From: Phycisphaerae bacterium
GTDB lineage: Bacteria; Planctomycetota; Phycisphaerae; UBA1845
Assembly (NCBI GenBank): GCA_029260155.1
Contig: JAJDDU010000210.1
Span: 1 to 6,317, forward strand
Direction of reading: 5' to 3'
DNA length: 6,317 nt
In this document: positions 5,401-6,317 of the stretch, piece by piece
How positions within the stretch are numbered: the first letter of the stretch is position 1
How the letters are laid out: every line of letters starts with the position of its first letter
Translations under genes and position numbers: made by a program
The notes under the pieces: generated by a model
What the model saw: the letters and a program-made list of their open reading frames with translations, nothing else
Told to the model about the DNA's origin: nothing
Database searches by the model: none

Positions 5401-6317
5401 AGAGGGCGACACGGTTTTGGTTGCGGACGGCGTCTATTCAGGCGTCGGCAACAAGGAGCTCGACCCTGCCGGCAAGAACGTGACTGTCCGCAGTGAGAAC
5501 GGCCCGACGAACTGCGTGATCGACTGTCAGAACCAAGGGCGGGCATTCGTATTCGAGAGCGGGGAAACGCGGAGTTCAGTCGTGGACGGCTTCACAATGC
5601 TCCACGGGTCGACGACGACAGGCGGAGGCGTAAACTGCATCGGCAGCAGCCCGACGATCCGCGACTGTGTCATCACGGAGAACTTCGCGTCTTTCTATGC
5701 GGGAGGAATCAACGCTGAACGGGGAAGCCCGCTCGTGACCGGGTGCGTGATTACGAACAACAGTGGTGCCTTCTTCGCCGGCGGAATGATGTGCGGGATC
5801 AGTGGCGCCGTCATTGAGAACTGCCTTATCGGCGGGAATATATCGACGATGGGCGGCGCATTTGGCGACGGCGGCGGTGTGTACCTCATCCAGGATACCG
5901 TGGTGTTGGACACGTGTCTGATTGTCGGAAACGAGGCCGCCGTCTCTGGCGGTGGTGTCTACGGCTGGAATAGTCGTGGGATACTCCGCAACTGTACGAT
6001 AGCTGGAAATGTCTCGGGCGTCGCCGGCGGCGGGACGTCGTTTTGGCAGGGGAGCGCGGCCTCACTGTCCGGTAGTATTCTCTGGTTCAACAGTGCCCCG
6101 GCCGGAACAACGCTTCATGCCGTAACCTCGACCGTAGAGGTTGAATACAGCGACGTGGAGGGGGGGGCTGAGGCAGCGTCTGTGGTGCGGGGCGTGATCT
6201 ACTGGAATGTGGGGAATACTGTGCAGCGCCCAGGGTTTGTCGACCCTTCGGGTGCGGACAATTCGCCGCAAACGTGGGAGGACAACGATTACCACCTTCT
6301 CGCGAACTCTCCAGGTG
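2474..6317 (+). CDS. Secreted KP-43-like S8 subtilase fused to Cys/Asp repeats and a beta-helix (3' partial)
   Basis: This frame is open for 1281 codons and leaves the window without a stop. Residues 1-34 look like a Sec signal peptide (basic start, VWTVTLVLLAAP core, cleavage near LVA/EP or VHA/IG). About 65-221 is a propeptide resembling KP-43 subtilases (HVVIQF at 68-73, then GVELLSYLGHHAYF; ends in VQWIEPP). The S8 domain, about 245-575, has catalytic Asp256 (VLVYDAGT), His282 (NHATHVAGT, Ala replacing the usual Gly), oxyanion Asn397 (WANGNERG) and Ser511 (CGTSMATP), so it should be active. Residues 583-699 form a P-domain-like jelly roll as in KP-43 (LAWDDAPGTP, LLNDLDLVVFDPDG, VNNIEQVYV, QSFSLC). 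Residues 706-956 are 15 Cys/Asp/Asn repeats, and about 958-1281 a right-handed beta-helix opening with PTIQSAIDAAAEGDTVLV and nearing its end at DYHLLANSPG. Cysteines throughout suggest disulfides and extracellular life. The substrate is unknown. The beta-helix may bind or cleave polysaccharide, or may be purely structural. Confidence 0.93.
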   Translation, partial: MAKRVLGSDRCYGVWTVTLVLLAAPRLVAEPVHAIGWRGGASIGAEAQDAAALRESLVRLVARADARHVVIQFERTPGHTRRTALGNAGVELLSYLGHHAYFAALSERGLNVASVLRDGSIKRVEAIRPEWKLDARLAGGAVPAWAVTRGRHGAGAVAFCVVFHDDVALVPDALGIARRHGATIRSLLHTVNGLVIELPQVNIARLVAEDAVQWIEPPLPAFSEVNDNNRVITEADVVQDMPYELSGDGVTVLVYDAGTAVEMHPDFAGRLTSHEENDLSNHATHVAGTIGGDGVSSGGLYRGMAPNVRLESYAFNRSDDPDLIFLYQDPGDIELDYSHAIHVFGADVANNSIGTNTCRNGFDCTITGDYGVTAQVIDSIVAGGLGASFPIIWANGNERGCSRCLTQGVHTPEGFHSTAPPACAKNQIGVGALNSNDDSVTSFTSWGPCDDGRMKPDISAPGCQSDQDEGVTSSCFVTGSLPRCLGSPSEGACCDDADDDGFGYRALCGTSMATPTVTGLAALLIEDYRAQFPNRGDPWNSTLKTLFAHNAQDIGNAGPDYKSGFGSVRVQRTVDFLRDGAFVEEHVGHGKSSAFFVRVDPGDTEVRITLAWDDAPGTPNVERALLNDLDLVVFDPDGQRHFPWALDPEKPGTQAVRDHADHVNNIEQVYVADANPGLWSVAVLGFDVPVETQSFSLCASPQLSRDCNGNGVPDDDELLSGGASDCTNNGILDECEPDCNENGVADSCDIAGGDATDCNGNGVPDATACDPFLDCNANGINDACDVLGGKRNDCNRNDVPDECEDCNATGLADECDIALGESPDCNVNDAPDECDLTKGTSSDCNGNAVPDECDPDCNANNAPDDCDIDQGTSLDCNGTAIPDECEIADEVAADCNTNTTPDECDIVLGGSVDCDADGIPDDCQFDCNTNGVSDICDIVYGTSLDEDGNRVPDECLRTLRVPSEYPTIQSAIDAAAEGDTVLVADGVYSGVGNKELDPAGKNVTVRSENGPTNCVIDCQNQGRAFVFESGETRSSVVDGFTMLHGSTTTGGGVNCIGSSPTIRDCVITENFASFYAGGINAERGSPLVTGCVITNNSGAFFAGGMMCGISGAVIENCLIGGNISTMGGAFGDGGGVYLIQDTVVLDTCLIVGNEAAVSGGGVYGWNSRGILRNCTIAGNVSGVAGGGTSFWQGSAASLSGSILWFNSAPAGTTLHAVTSTVEVEYSDVEGGAEAASVVRGVIYWNVGNTVQRPGFVDPSGADNSPQTWEDNDYHLLANSPG
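4589..5341 (+). repeat. 15 tandem Cys/Asp/Asn-rich coding repeats
   Basis: Within the protease gene, residues 706-956 divide without gaps into 15 units starting at 706, 725, 738, 757, 774, 793, 805, 824, 843, 856, 875, 894, 913, 926 and 945. The consensus is D-C-N-x-N-G-x-P-D-E-C-D, followed in long units by I-x-x-G-x-S-x. Unit lengths are 19, 13, 19, 17, 19, 12, 19, 19, 13, 19, 19, 19, 13, 19 and 12. Thirteen units have two cysteines; the first and last have one, 28 in all. The D-x-N-x-N-G-x-x-D spacing resembles calcium loops of thrombospondin type 3 and dockerin-like repeats. Calcium binding and disulfides are inferred. DNA copies are mostly diverged, but 4589-4615 and 4742-4768 differ at only two of 27 bases. 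Confidence 0.9.
5663..6016 (+). repeat. Beta-helix rungs with Cys and Asn ladders
   Basis: Inside the same gene, five rungs carry the motif C-x-I-x-x-N with Cys at residues 1065, 1091, 1117, 1148 and 1174 and Asn exactly five residues later each time (1070, 1096, 1122, 1153, 1179). Rung spacing is 26, 26, 31 and 26 residues. Gly-Gly-rich turns (GGGV, AGGI, AGGM, GGGV, GGGV) precede them. This is the stacking expected of a right-handed parallel beta-helix of the pectin-lyase-like type. Confidence 0.8.

Overview
The window looks like bacterial chromosomal DNA of fairly high G+C, most probably from a member of the Planctomycetota. The assignment rests on protein style: a secreted subtilase followed by a long run of Asp-Cys-Asn...Pro-Asp-Glu-Cys repeats and then a Cys/Asn-laddered right-handed beta-helix. 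This architecture is characteristic of large secreted planctomycete proteins. The phylum call is inference; there is no rRNA or marker gene here.

Layout, left to right: (1) 1-119, plus strand, the last 38 codons of a gene whose C-terminus resembles a PilZ domain, closed by a small hairpin plus T-run. (2) 120-266, a short convergent intergenic stretch. (3) 267-551, minus strand, a 94-residue antibiotic-biosynthesis-monooxygenase-type (ABM, ferredoxin-like fold) protein with its own good Shine-Dalgarno and a plausible sigma70-type promoter at 618-646. (4) 652-2172, minus strand, a 506-residue FapA/DUF342 protein with unusual cysteine pairs. (5) 2173-2473, a 301-bp divergent regulatory region with several dyads and a short direct repeat. 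(6) 2474-6317, plus strand, one uninterrupted reading frame of 1281 codons that runs off the right edge. It encodes a signal peptide, a KP-43-like propeptide, a complete S8 subtilase domain (Asp256, His282, Asn397, Ser511), a P-domain-like jelly roll, 15 tandem Cys/Asp/Asn repeats and a parallel beta-helix.

The giant protease gene covers 61% of the window and is its main content. It is easy to miss because it has no stop codon inside the window, while long antisense shadow frames lie across it. PilZ and FapA families are both associated with motility, surface or c-di-GMP biology in other bacteria, but nothing here proves a functional link, and the genes are not in one operon. The ABM gene may be read both from its own promoter and by read-through from fapA. 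I see no CRISPR array, tRNA, rRNA, insertion sequence or phage gene. No complete new multi-gene system is visible; the most distinctive element is the modular protease/repeat/beta-helix protein.
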